Assembly (NCBI GenBank): GCA_032119595.1
Contig: JAUMBQ010000001.1
Location: 496,001-560,000 of the forward strand
Length of the DNA: 64,000 nt
Direction of reading: 5' to 3'
Source: JAGIBJ01 sp032119595
Lineage (GTDB): Bacteria; Actinomycetota; Thermoleophilia; Solirubrobacterales; Solirubrobacteraceae
Under the pieces are notes generated by a model. It did no database searches. It was not told the DNA's origin and was given only the letters and a program-made list of their open reading frames with translations. Within the stretch, counting starts at the first letter, position 1. Each line of letters opens with the position of its first letter. The position numbers were made by a program, and so were the translations under genes. Below are positions 53,162 to 60,751 of this stretch, one piece after another.

Positions 53162-54202
53162 GTGGCATCCTCGACCCCTCACAGCGGCGTCTCCCGGCGC
53201 GTCCTCGCCCGCTCCCGAGCGGTGCGGATGATGACCGGCGCCGTGTTCCTCGGTGGCGCGCTCGCGGTGATGCCGGCATTCCTGGTGCTGGGCATTCCCC
53301 TCGCGAATGGCATCCCGGCGATCGCGCTCGGGCTCATCTCCGCCACGCTCGTCTTCATCCTCCCGGCACCGCAGATCGGGAGCGTGTGGAACCACTTGCT
53401 CCTCATCGCATCCTGGGGCGTTCCCGTCCTCGCGTACTACGGCAGCCTGCCGCACGCCGCGCAGGTCGCCTCCGGCTTCACGTTCACCGGCGCCCTCGTC
53501 GCCTTCCGGCTCACGGACCGTCGAGAGATTGCCTTGCACATGGCCACGGTCATCGGGCTCCTCCTGATCCCCATCGCCTTTGGCGCCACAGACCGCGCGA
53601 CGATCGTGGCCGTGCTGATCCTCGTGCCGGCTGTGCTGTCGCTGGCGGCGATCGTGATCGTGGTGCTCGAGGCGGCCGAGGAACAGGGCGAAGATCTCGA
53701 GCATCTCATCCGCCGCGACCCGCTCACGGGCGTCGGAAACCGCCGCCTGCTCAGCGAACGCCTGGCCTATGAACTCGCTCGCCACGAACGCAGCGGACTG
53801 CCATTTGCCCTCATCGCGCTCGACCTCAACGGGTTCAAGAGCGTCAACGACACCCTCGGCCACGACGCGGGCGACGAACTCCTGGTGGCCGTCGCTGGCA
53901 CCTTGAAGGACAACGTCCGCGCGCAGGACACGATCGTTCGTCAAGGTGGCGACGAATTCTGCGTGCTGCTCCCGGAGACCGGGACGCAGGACGCCGAACA
54001 CATCGGCGCCTCGCTTCGCGATGCCCTCGCACTGATCGTCGCCGGAACCGGCCCGCTGACCACGGGACTCGGCATCGCCGAGTACGCCCGCGACGGCCGA
54101 GATATCGACACCATTCTGCGTCTCGCCGACGCTAGGCTACGAGAAGACAAGCAGCGGAAAGCCCCCTTCCCCACCGCCTCACCCCGCGCTGGCGCCGTCT
54201 GA
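53162..54202 (+). CDS. Membrane diguanylate cyclase, single GGDEF
   Basis: A 346-residue protein: GVSRRVLARSRAV N-terminus, about six helices to residue 175, a short linker (EAAEEQGEDLEHLIRRDPLTGVGNRR) and a GGDEF domain with RQGGDEFC. The I-site RAQD lies five residues before GGDEF, so product inhibition is likely. It makes c-di-GMP from GTP. The membrane block has no named sensor domain. GTG 53162; separated by about 100 bp from the double protein upstream. Confidence 0.9.
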   Translation: MASSTPHSGVSRRVLARSRAVRMMTGAVFLGGALAVMPAFLVLGIPLANGIPAIALGLISATLVFILPAPQIGSVWNHLLLIASWGVPVLAYYGSLPHAAQVASGFTFTGALVAFRLTDRREIALHMATVIGLLLIPIAFGATDRATIVAVLILVPAVLSLAAIVIVVLEAAEEQGEDLEHLIRRDPLTGVGNRRLLSERLAYELARHERSGLPFALIALDLNGFKSVNDTLGHDAGDELLVAVAGTLKDNVRAQDTIVRQGGDEFCVLLPETGTQDAEHIGASLRDALALIVAGTGPLTTGLGIAEYARDGRDIDTILRLADARLREDKQRKAPFPTASPRAGAV

Positions 54203-54204
54203 CT

Positions 54205-54271
54205 GGACGAACGGTTACGCGCCGAAACGCTGGCCACCCTGGCCGCATTGACCGCCCTGGGCCGTTCGTCC
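54205..54271 (+). other. Long-loop inverted repeat between GGDEF genes
   Basis: GGACGAACGG (54205-54214) and CCGTTCGTCC (54262-54271) pair perfectly. Inside the loop GGCCA-CCC-TGGCC forms a second hairpin. It starts 2 nt past the stop of the GGDEF gene at 53162 and precedes the promoter of the next, so it may be a terminator or a leader structure. Confidence 0.5.
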
Positions 54272-54277
54272 GTTCCG

Positions 54278-54292
54278 GACCGGTCTCATACT
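54278..54292 (+). promoter_or_regulatory. GGDEF gene promoter, GACCGGTC and CATACT
   Basis: The palindrome GACCGGTC (54278-54285) is followed at once by TCATACTCA with CATACT at 54287-54292, 34 nt before GTG 54327. The pattern is shared with 50856-50889. Confidence 0.4.
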
Positions 54293-54326
54293 CAACATCA
54301 ACGCACCGCCTACCGATGGAACGGAC

Positions 54327-55403
54327 GTGTCGATCGCACCATCTAGCCTGGTAGCCCGCGTGTCACGGCGGGAGCTCGCCCTCAATCGCTACGTCTGGCT
54401 CTCGACCGGCGCGATGTTCCTCGTCTTCGCCGTCGCCACGGCGGTGATCGCGTTCCTGCCTGTCGGCCTCACGCGCGACCACCTGTTGATCTTCGCGGGC
54501 ATCCTGCTCGTCGTCGCGATCACGTTGCTGCGCACGGAGCCACCGGCCATTGGCACGATCGAGAACCACATCGTCCTGGCCTGTGTCTATGTCGGCACGG
54601 CGGGCGGCATGATCGCCTTCCACCCGGGCGGCTCGGCCGCGATCGGGGCCGCGATGTTCGTCGGCCCGCTCACCGCGGTCCGCCTGATCGACCGTCGCGA
54701 GATCACCGCCCACTATCTCGCCGCGACCGGCTTCCTCATCCTTCCGGCGCTGCTCGGCTTCGTCGACCGCGCCACCGTGCTCGCGTGCCTCACGGTCATT
54801 CCTGCGATGTGGGTCCTGGGTGGCTGCGTCGTCGTCGTCCTCGAGGCCGCCGAGGCGCAGGGCGAAGAGCTCGAGCACCTCGTCCGCCGCGACCCCCTCA
54901 CCGGCGTTGGCAATCGCCGGCTCCTCTCCGAGAAGCTCACCGAGGAGATCGCACGCCACACGCGCGTCCGCCGGCCACTTTCGGTCGTCGCCCTCGATCT
55001 CAACGGCTTCAAGGCCCTCAACGACACGGTCGGCCACGCCGCTGGCGACGAGCTCCTGCGCGACGTCGCCGCAGCCCTGGAGCGCGTGTCGCGCAAGCAG
55101 GATGTCGTCGTGCGTCAGGGCGGCGATGAGTTCTGCGTGATCCTGCCGGACACCTCGTTCGCGCACGCCGAGCGCTTCGCCAACGCGATCCGCGCCGAGC
55201 TTGCCCAGATCGACCTTCACGGCGCGTCCGTCAGCACCGGCATCGGCATTGCGTCGTTCCCGAAGGACGCGGTACACGGCGGCGTCCTCCTGCATGTCGC
55301 CGATGAGCGCCTGCGCGAGAACAAGGCCCAGATGCCTGCGCCAGCCGTCCCCAAGGTCGATCCGTCGGACATCGCCGGCATCAGCGTCTACAAAAGCGCC
55401 TGA
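54327..55403 (+). CDS. Membrane diguanylate cyclase, single GGDEF
   Basis: A 358-residue protein opening MSIAPSSLVARVSRRELALN. About six helices to residue 175 precede a GGDEF domain with RQGGDEFC and an intact RxxD site (RKQD). AEAQGEELEHLVRRDPLTGVGNRRLLSEKL is the usual entry into the domain. It should be an active, feedback-controlled c-di-GMP synthase. It leads a three-gene operon: the next GGDEF gene starts 2 nt after its stop, then a SpoIIM-like gene. Confidence 0.9.
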   Translation: MSIAPSSLVARVSRRELALNRYVWLSTGAMFLVFAVATAVIAFLPVGLTRDHLLIFAGILLVVAITLLRTEPPAIGTIENHIVLACVYVGTAGGMIAFHPGGSAAIGAAMFVGPLTAVRLIDRREITAHYLAATGFLILPALLGFVDRATVLACLTVIPAMWVLGGCVVVVLEAAEAQGEELEHLVRRDPLTGVGNRRLLSEKLTEEIARHTRVRRPLSVVALDLNGFKALNDTVGHAAGDELLRDVAAALERVSRKQDVVVRQGGDEFCVILPDTSFAHAERFANAIRAELAQIDLHGASVSTGIGIASFPKDAVHGGVLLHVADERLRENKAQMPAPAVPKVDPSDIAGISVYKSA

Positions 55404-55405
55404 CC

Positions 55406-56470
55406 ATGGCCACGGCCTCCACGCCGATCATCCGGCACGTCTCCCGCCGCGAACTCGCGCAAAACCGATACGTCTGGCTCGCGACCGGCGGAATGTACGC
55501 GCTCTTCGCGGTCACGACCGCCGGACTGATCATGTTCGTCGGCGGGCTGTCGCCACTGCGCATGCAGGTGATGGCAGCGATTCTGCTCGTCATCGCGGTG
55601 GTTCACCTGCGCAGCGAACCCCCCGCGCTCGGCAGTGTTGGCAACCACCTCGTGCTCGTTTCCGCCTGGGCCGTGGTCGGCGTCGCCTTCTGGGCCTACC
55701 AACCGGGCGGCGGCCTCGCCCTCGGCGGCATGATGTTCATCGGCCCACTGGCGGCCGTTCGGCTCCAGGATCGCCGACAGATCGCTGCCCACCTCGTGGC
55801 CTCCAATGCGCTCGCGTTGACGGTCGGGGTGTTCGGAGGCCTCGACATCGCCAGCGTCCTCGCAATCACCCTGATGACGCTAGGCAGCGGAGTCCTCTGC
55901 TACTCCTGCGTGGTGGTGCTCGAAGCGGCGGAGTCCCAGGGCGACGAACTCGAGCGTCTTGTGCGCCGTGACCCGCTTACCGGGGTCGGCAACCGCCGCC
56001 TGCTCTCAGAGCGCCTCGCCGACGAGATCACCAAACACGCGCGCACCCAGCGCCCACTCGTCCTCATCGCACTCGATCTCAATGGCTTCAAGCTCGTCAA
56101 CGACGACCAGGGCCACGCGGCCGGCGACGAGCTTCTGCGGGATGTCGCGACCACGCTGCTGCGGGTCACCGACGATCACGACACCGTGGTGCGCCAAGGC
56201 GGTGACGAGTTCTGCATCGTGATGCCGGAGACGACGCCAGCGGTCGCCGAGCGCACCACCAACGCGATTCGCGCCGAACTCGCCAAGCTCGACATCCAGA
56301 CCGGGATCGGCGTCGCGTCGTTCCCGGAGGACGCCATCGACGCCCAGGTCCTCCTGCATGTCGCCGACGAGCGCCTGCGGGCCAACAAGAAGCCCGTTGC
56401 ACGCGCCACGAGTCTGCCTGGCGGCGTGGTGGCACCCTTCAGCGCATCCCCGGGACGTATGTTCAGTTGA
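55406..56470 (+). CDS. Membrane diguanylate cyclase, single GGDEF without I-site
   Basis: A 354-residue paralog of its upstream neighbour: HVSRRELAQNRYVWLATGG start, six helices, GGDEF domain with RQGGDEFC. The inhibition site is lost (DDHD in place of RxxD), so its output may not be limited by c-di-GMP. The N-terminal VSRRELA-NRYVWL motif is the family mark of all four proteins in this run. ATG 55406 follows the previous stop by 2 nt. Its TGA overlaps the start of the SpoIIM-like gene. Confidence 0.9.
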   Translation: MATASTPIIRHVSRRELAQNRYVWLATGGMYALFAVTTAGLIMFVGGLSPLRMQVMAAILLVIAVVHLRSEPPALGSVGNHLVLVSAWAVVGVAFWAYQPGGGLALGGMMFIGPLAAVRLQDRRQIAAHLVASNALALTVGVFGGLDIASVLAITLMTLGSGVLCYSCVVVLEAAESQGDELERLVRRDPLTGVGNRRLLSERLADEITKHARTQRPLVLIALDLNGFKLVNDDQGHAAGDELLRDVATTLLRVTDDHDTVVRQGGDEFCIVMPETTPAVAERTTNAIRAELAKLDIQTGIGVASFPEDAIDAQVLLHVADERLRANKKPVARATSLPGGVVAPFSASPGRMFS

Positions 56471-57198
56471 GCGTGACCGCCCCTGCCGCAGCCAAACGTC
56501 GCTCCAGCGAACTTGCGCTCATTGCAGGGATGGATCACACGCGCGAGACCTTCGCGGAGTGGCGCGCCGCACCTGGCGCGATCCTGCGGAGTTGGTTCTC
56601 GGCCAGCTTCCTGATCGCGATGGGCATCCTCGCCGCGGTCGTCGTGGTCGCAACCTATCGGGAGCCGGCCGGCATGGCCGGCCTCCTCCCTGGCCTCGAG
56701 AGTCCCGCCAGGATTGGCGATGTCGCGCACACCATTGCGCGCAACCTGCTCGTCCTTGCGCTCCATTCGCTCGCATGCGTGGCCGGGTTCATCGCGGGCA
56801 GCACGATGCCACTGGAGGCGCGGGAGCGTGGCGGCGTCTGGGGCGCGATTCACGACTATGCCGGCCGCTTCGCCATCCTCTTCGTCACCGCCGCGACGAC
56901 TTTCTCGCTCGTAACCCAGGCCTATGTCCTCGGTGGCCTGACGAGTGATATGTCCGATCGCCTCGACCTTCACCAGGGAGAACTGATCGTGCTCCTGTTC
57001 CCGCACGCGATCCCGGAACTCGTCGGCCTGTTCCTCCCGCTGGCCGCGTGGCTGATCGCCAGCCGCCGCGGCCACTGGCACCAGCTTCTGGCTGCGACCG
57101 TCGTCACGACCGCGATCGCACTCCCGCTCGTCCTGATCTCCGCCGTGATCGAGACCTACGTCACCCCCGGGCTGATCTCCAGCTACGCCTTTCCCTGA
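56467..57198 (+). CDS. SpoIIM-like membrane protein
   Basis: A 243-residue protein with about five membrane helices. The C-terminal half, FPHAIPELVGLFLPLAAWLIA and AVIETYVTPGLIS, matches the stage II sporulation protein M family, whose usual H-xPE motif and IEAxVTP end are visible. In Bacillus SpoIIM works in engulfment with SpoIID and SpoIIP. Outside spore formers these proteins often sit with membrane-remodelling or MoxR genes. TTG 56467 overlaps the previous stop by 4 nt (GTG 56473 is an alternative), so it is coupled to c-di-GMP synthase genes. Confidence 0.75.
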   Translation: MSVTAPAAAKRRSSELALIAGMDHTRETFAEWRAAPGAILRSWFSASFLIAMGILAAVVVVATYREPAGMAGLLPGLESPARIGDVAHTIARNLLVLALHSLACVAGFIAGSTMPLEARERGGVWGAIHDYAGRFAILFVTAATTFSLVTQAYVLGGLTSDMSDRLDLHQGELIVLLFPHAIPELVGLFLPLAAWLIASRRGHWHQLLAATVVTTAIALPLVLISAVIETYVTPGLISSYAFP

Positions 57199-57275
57199 GG
57201 GCGCTGAACGTCCAGGCCGCAAGGCCGCAGGAGCACCGATTCATCGAATGGGAAGGAGTCCGTCACTTTCCTTTG

Positions 57276-57281
57276 TATAGT
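57276..57281 (+). promoter_or_regulatory. -10 box (TATAGT) of trxA
   Basis: TATAGT lies 46 nt before the trxA ATG. Unlike many genes here, trxA has a leader and a strong AGGAGG site (57316-57321). Confidence 0.5.
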
Positions 57282-57327
57282 GCTTCTTGCACCACCGTTA
57301 TTCGAACGGAATCCCAGGAGGATCGCC

Positions 57328-57651
57328 ATGGGCACCATCAACGAAGTCACCGACAACAATTTCCAGGCCGAGGTCATCGAGTCTGACCTGCCCGTGCTGG
57401 TCGACTTCTGGGCACCCTGGTGCGGCCCGTGCCGCGCCGTTGCCCCGGTCCTGGAGTCGATCGCCAGTGAGCGCGACGACGTGAAGATCGTGAAGCTCAA
57501 CATCGACGACAACCAGCAGGCTGCCGCCCAGTTCGGCGTCATCTCGATCCCGACGATGATTCTCTTCAAGAACGGCGGCGAGGCCCACCGCGTCGTCGGC
57601 GCCTACCCGAAGACCAAGCTTCTCGGCGAGCTCGAACCCAAACTCGCCTGA
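57328..57651 (+). CDS. trxA: Thioredoxin
   Basis: A 107-residue thioredoxin with the redox motif WCGPCR (C32, C35). VLVDFWAPWCGPC, D25 and the cis-proline loop SIPTMILFKNG are canonical. It reduces protein disulfides in the cytosol, with electrons from thioredoxin reductase (not in the window). ATG 57328 has an ideal AGGAGG site. It is monocistronic, with its own promoter and terminator. Confidence 0.96.
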   Translation: MGTINEVTDNNFQAEVIESDLPVLVDFWAPWCGPCRAVAPVLESIASERDDVKIVKLNIDDNQQAAAQFGVISIPTMILFKNGGEAHRVVGAYPKTKLLGELEPKLA

Positions 57652-57669
57652 GCGGCTCTCGCTTGCAGC

Positions 57670-57727
57670 TTCGTTGGTGGTGAACCGGCCCGGCCTGGCG
57701 GCCTGAAACCGGCCCACCACCAACGAA
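57670..57727. terminator. Long inverted repeat after trxA
   Basis: TTCGTTGGTGGTG and CACCACCAACGAA form a perfect 13-bp stem around a loop with an inner CCGG/CCGG pairing. It lies between the convergent trxA and glycosyltransferase genes and may serve both strands. Confidence 0.65.
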
Positions 57728-57761
57728 TCTGCGGCGCGATAGCGCACTCAGGCGCTCCGAT

Positions 57762-58952
57762 TTAGCGGTCTGCCGCTCCTCTGAGCGCCGGGATCAGTTC
57801 GCGCTCGACCTTTTCCCGGACGGCGGCGACTTTCCACGGCCCGACGGCAGCGGCGGCGCGCAGGAGATCCTCGGTGCTCAGGTCGGCATCGATGGCATGC
57901 CGGATGGCCGCCCCGAGCGCATGGGGGTCGTCCCCATCCGGTGCGACCTGCTCTGGCCACAACGTGCGCACGAGCGGCAGTGCGGCGTAAGGACCTGGCG
58001 CGGCGGTCGTTACCACCCGCGCCCCCTCGGCGAGCGCCTCGAGCTGCACGAGGCCGTAGTCCTCGCGGCGCGGCGCGATCACGAACACGCCGACGGCGCG
58101 AACGAGCGCACGGAACTCGGCTGGCTCGAGCCGACCGACGACCCGGACGCCCTCGAGCGGCCCATACTCCGCCGGGAGTTCAGCCCGACCGGTCACGAGC
58201 AGCACTTCGTCGCTGTGCCGCACCCCGGACCAGGCCTGCAAGACGCGGTCCAGTCCCTTCTTGCGCGGGTCCGCGGCGTACGTGACGGCGACCGGGCGGC
58301 GCTCATCGGCGCACGCCTCGTCGAGAATCTCGTCGACGTGACGCAGCGCCCACGCGTCAATCGCGACCGGCACGATCGGCGCAAGGTCGCCATCGGCGGC
58401 CGGACCGGCAAACGGCTCCGGCGACTGGGCGCGCGCCTCACCGACCGTGATCGCGATCGGCACCACGAGCTGCGGCCGCTCACGGACTTCGGGCGGTGCG
58501 CCATCCAGAGACGCCTCGTCACACGGGATCAGGAGCGGTGCGCTTCGCAGGCGGCGGCGCTCCAGGCGGCGCTGCCACCAGCCGTTGTGGCCGGGACGCG
58601 TCACCTGGGCGAGAGCATCGAACCGGATCGCTCCGGGGCGCGGCCACAGGAGTGCAGCGGTCGTCGTTGAGTAGATGATCTGGCCTGGGTCGACGAGCCG
58701 CAGCGCCTTCCGGGTGGCGCGGGCGGCCGCGCGCGCCTGGACGAAGTCGGTGAGCATCAGCGTTCGAACCTCGCGCGCAGCGCCCGCCGTGACGAGTTCG
58801 ACGTCGAGCCCGCCGGAGCGGAGTGCGGCGACGAGTTGCTCGTCCGCGTTGCGCAGGCCGATGGTGGTGCCGAGCGACACGTAGAGCACGTCGATGGGCC
58901 GGCGGGCAGCCCGTGGGCCATCCGCCTCGCTGGTGCGTCCCCCCGGACTCAC
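57762..58952 (-). CDS. Glycosyltransferase, GT4-like
   Basis: A 396-residue cytosolic protein of the GT-B fold. The N-terminal domain starts PIDVLYVSLGTTIGLRNADEQLV. The C-terminal domain carries AVTYAADPRKKGLDRVLQAW, VVGRLEPAEFRALVRAVGVFVIAPRREDYGLVQLEALAEGARVV, the E-x7-E-like motif (EDYGLVQLE) of GT4 enzymes. It should transfer a sugar from a nucleotide donor to a lipid or wall glycan. GTG 58952 overlaps the upstream membrane gene by 4 nt, and otsB precedes that gene, so a trehalose- or mannose-related step is conceivable. Confidence 0.82.
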   Translation of the reverse strand: MSPGGRTSEADGPRAARRPIDVLYVSLGTTIGLRNADEQLVAALRSGGLDVELVTAGAAREVRTLMLTDFVQARAAARATRKALRLVDPGQIIYSTTTAALLWPRPGAIRFDALAQVTRPGHNGWWQRRLERRRLRSAPLLIPCDEASLDGAPPEVRERPQLVVPIAITVGEARAQSPEPFAGPAADGDLAPIVPVAIDAWALRHVDEILDEACADERRPVAVTYAADPRKKGLDRVLQAWSGVRHSDEVLLVTGRAELPAEYGPLEGVRVVGRLEPAEFRALVRAVGVFVIAPRREDYGLVQLEALAEGARVVTTAAPGPYAALPLVRTLWPEQVAPDGDDPHALGAAIRHAIDADLSTEDLLRAAAAVGPWKVAAVREKVERELIPALRGAADR

Positions 58953-59497
58953 GTCGAAGCGGTCCGCTCGGGCTCGGAGGTGGTCGGGATGTCGCGCCGG
59001 AGACCAGGGCCCCGTACCAGGGTGATCGGCTTGGTCGGGCTGGTCGGCTCGACGTGGAACGTGACGCCGTCACGGCCCTCGATGGCTTTAACCGCCGCCT
59101 CTTGCCCGCGCCAGAGCACGGCCCACACGATCGGGAACCCGGCGCCCAGCCCTGCGACCTGCGGCCCGACGAGCGCCGTGCCGACCAGCGCCAAGAACGT
59201 GAGGAGCGCGAGAGGCCAGAGGCGGTTCGCGACGGTCCGACCGACGCGCGGCTCCTCCTGCATGCGCTGCGGGCGCGCATCGGCAAGGAGGCGTCCGATC
59301 GCGCGGCTGGTCTGCCCGCCGCGCGACTGGCTCACGATCAACGCACCGGTGGCGGCAATGAGCCACCAGATCGTGCACAGCAAGACGACCTCCTGATCGG
59401 CGTCGATCGCGCCGAACATCACCGCGCCGATCGCCAGCACTGTGGCGGACGCCGCGCTGAGCAGCACACCGGCCCTGAGGAGATCGGTAAAGCGCAC
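58949..59497 (-). CDS. Membrane protein of unknown function
   Basis: A 182-residue protein with about four hydrophobic segments (at 8-27, 33-56, 92-110 and 112-132) and a polar C-terminal tail. No family was recognised. It lies between otsB (6 nt upstream) and the glycosyltransferase gene (4-nt overlap), so it is translated with them and may help anchor or supply the sugar-transfer step. Confidence 0.7.
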   Translation of the reverse strand: MRFTDLLRAGVLLSAASATVLAIGAVMFGAIDADQEVVLLCTIWWLIAATGALIVSQSRGGQTSRAIGRLLADARPQRMQEEPRVGRTVANRLWPLALLTFLALVGTALVGPQVAGLGAGFPIVWAVLWRGQEAAVKAIEGRDGVTFHVEPTSPTKPITLVRGPGLRRDIPTTSEPERTAST

Positions 59498-59503
59498 GGT
59501 CGG

Positions 59504-60328
59504 TCAGACCTCCTGGACGGCGGTCGCGGCAAGGTCGGTCAGGAACACGCCGAGGGCGGCGGGGTCCGGCAGTACGAGGTCGGCGGCGGCGGCAACGGCG
59601 GCTGGTGCGTCGGCGCCGCTGACGGCAATGAGGGTGACGGAGTCGAGCGTGCCGTCGGCCGCCATCGCCCGCAGCGCCGCGAACGCGTCGAGGTCGGTCA
59701 CGTCGTCGCCCGCGAAGAGCACGTGGCGAGCCGCCGGCGCTGCGGCCAGCAGGGCGCGGGCGCCGTCGCCCTTGGTGATTTCCAACGCTGGCCGCAGTTC
59801 GAGCACGCAGCGGCCCTCGCCGCTGCGAAGCCCGGCGGCCTCCGCGCGCGCGGCGAGCGTTCGGGCTCGGCGTTCAGCGGCGACGGGATCGGAAACCGAG
59901 CGCCAGTGAAGCGCCACGATCGGCCCTTTCTGCTCCACGTCGAGCCCCGCCAAACCCTCCGGCTCCGTACGCGCATGGTCAACGATCGCGCGGACCTTCT
60001 CTCCGTCCGCCGCAAACCCCGGCGGAGTGCGGGGCGCGTCGTCGCCCGGCTGCAGCACCTCGGCGCCGTGAAGGCCCGTGTAGGCGATGCCTTGCGCGCC
60101 GAGGAGTCGGCGCGCCGTGAGCGCTGAGCGGCCGGTGATGCAGGCCACGAGTGCCAGCCGCCCGGAGAGTTCCTCGATGGCTCGCGCGGCACCCGGGTCC
60201 GCCTGGACGGCTTCGGGATCGTCGACGATCGGCGCGAGGGTCCCGTCGAAGTCGAGCAGGATGGCCAGCTCGGGCAGGAGCGGCCCGAGCGCTTGGACCG
60301 TGCTCTGTGACCGCTTCATGCTGCCCAT
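59504..60328 (-). CDS. otsB: Trehalose-6-phosphate phosphatase
   Basis: A 274-residue HAD phosphatase. Motif I is DFDGTLAP with D26 and D28; motif II is ITGRS; GLHGAEVL and EQKGPIVALHWR are OtsB-specific; motif IV is FAGDDVTDLDAF. It releases trehalose from trehalose-6-phosphate. OtsA is not in the window. It heads a tight three-gene operon with a membrane protein and a glycosyltransferase. It is divergent from the split TauE genes, with only 21 bp between starts. Confidence 0.88.
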   Translation of the reverse strand: MGSMKRSQSTVQALGPLLPELAILLDFDGTLAPIVDDPEAVQADPGAARAIEELSGRLALVACITGRSALTARRLLGAQGIAYTGLHGAEVLQPGDDAPRTPPGFAADGEKVRAIVDHARTEPEGLAGLDVEQKGPIVALHWRSVSDPVAAERRARTLAARAEAAGLRSGEGRCVLELRPALEITKGDGARALLAAAPAARHVLFAGDDVTDLDAFAALRAMAADGTLDSVTLIAVSGADAPAAVAAAADLVLPDPAALGVFLTDLAATAVQEV

Positions 60329-60335
60329 AGCTCCT

Positions 60336-60341
60336 TAGTAT
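60336..60341 (+). promoter_or_regulatory. -10 box (TAGTAT)
   Basis: TAGTAT ends 8 nt before ATG 60350, so the first TauE half-gene is probably leaderless. It lies within the 21-bp gap that separates it from divergent otsB. Confidence 0.4.
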
Positions 60342-60349
60342 GCCGGGCG

Positions 60350-60751
60350 ATGGCCGACTCCTCGCCGACCCTGGGCGCATCCGCGCGCCCGTCGCCTCAC
60401 CTGGGCACGCTCATCGCCATCGGGACGGCCGCCGGGATCTACAGCGGTCTCTTCGGCGTCGGCGGTGGAACGATCATGGTCCCGCTGCTCATCCTGCTCC
60501 TGGCCTTCGACACGCGCCAGGCGTCGGCAACGTCGCTCGCGGCGATCACGGTCATCGCGACGGCTGGCGCGATCACCCACACGGTCTACGGCAACGTGGA
60601 CTTCGCGGCTGCTGGAATGCTCGCGGCGCCCGCCGTCGTCGGCGCCCTGATCGGAACGGCACTGCAGCAACGCGTCCCCAAAGATTGGCTCACCCTCGGC
60701 CTTGCGGCGTTGCTGATCGTCGGCGCCATCGACTTGCTGGCTGCTTCGTGA
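60350..60751 (+). CDS. TauE/SafE sulfite exporter family, N-terminal half
   Basis: A 133-residue protein with about four helices. The pattern GIYSGLFGVGGGTIMVPLLILLLAFDTRQASATSLAAI is the first TauE/SafE repeat. Typical family members have two such repeats in one chain of about 250 residues; here the first is a separate gene. Its TGA overlaps the GTG of the second half, so the two are translated together and would pair into one transporter for sulfite or organosulfur anions. Confidence 0.85.
   Translation: MADSSPTLGASARPSPHLGTLIAIGTAAGIYSGLFGVGGGTIMVPLLILLLAFDTRQASATSLAAITVIATAGAITHTVYGNVDFAAAGMLAAPAVVGALIGTALQQRVPKDWLTLGLAALLIVGAIDLLAAS

Noticed and set aside
5662..57198. A sporulation locus, from the SpoIID- and SpoIIM-like proteins
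   Set aside because: The two genes are 50 kb apart, and SpoIIP, SpoIIE, sigma factors and other spore genes are absent. Both domains are widespread outside spore formers.
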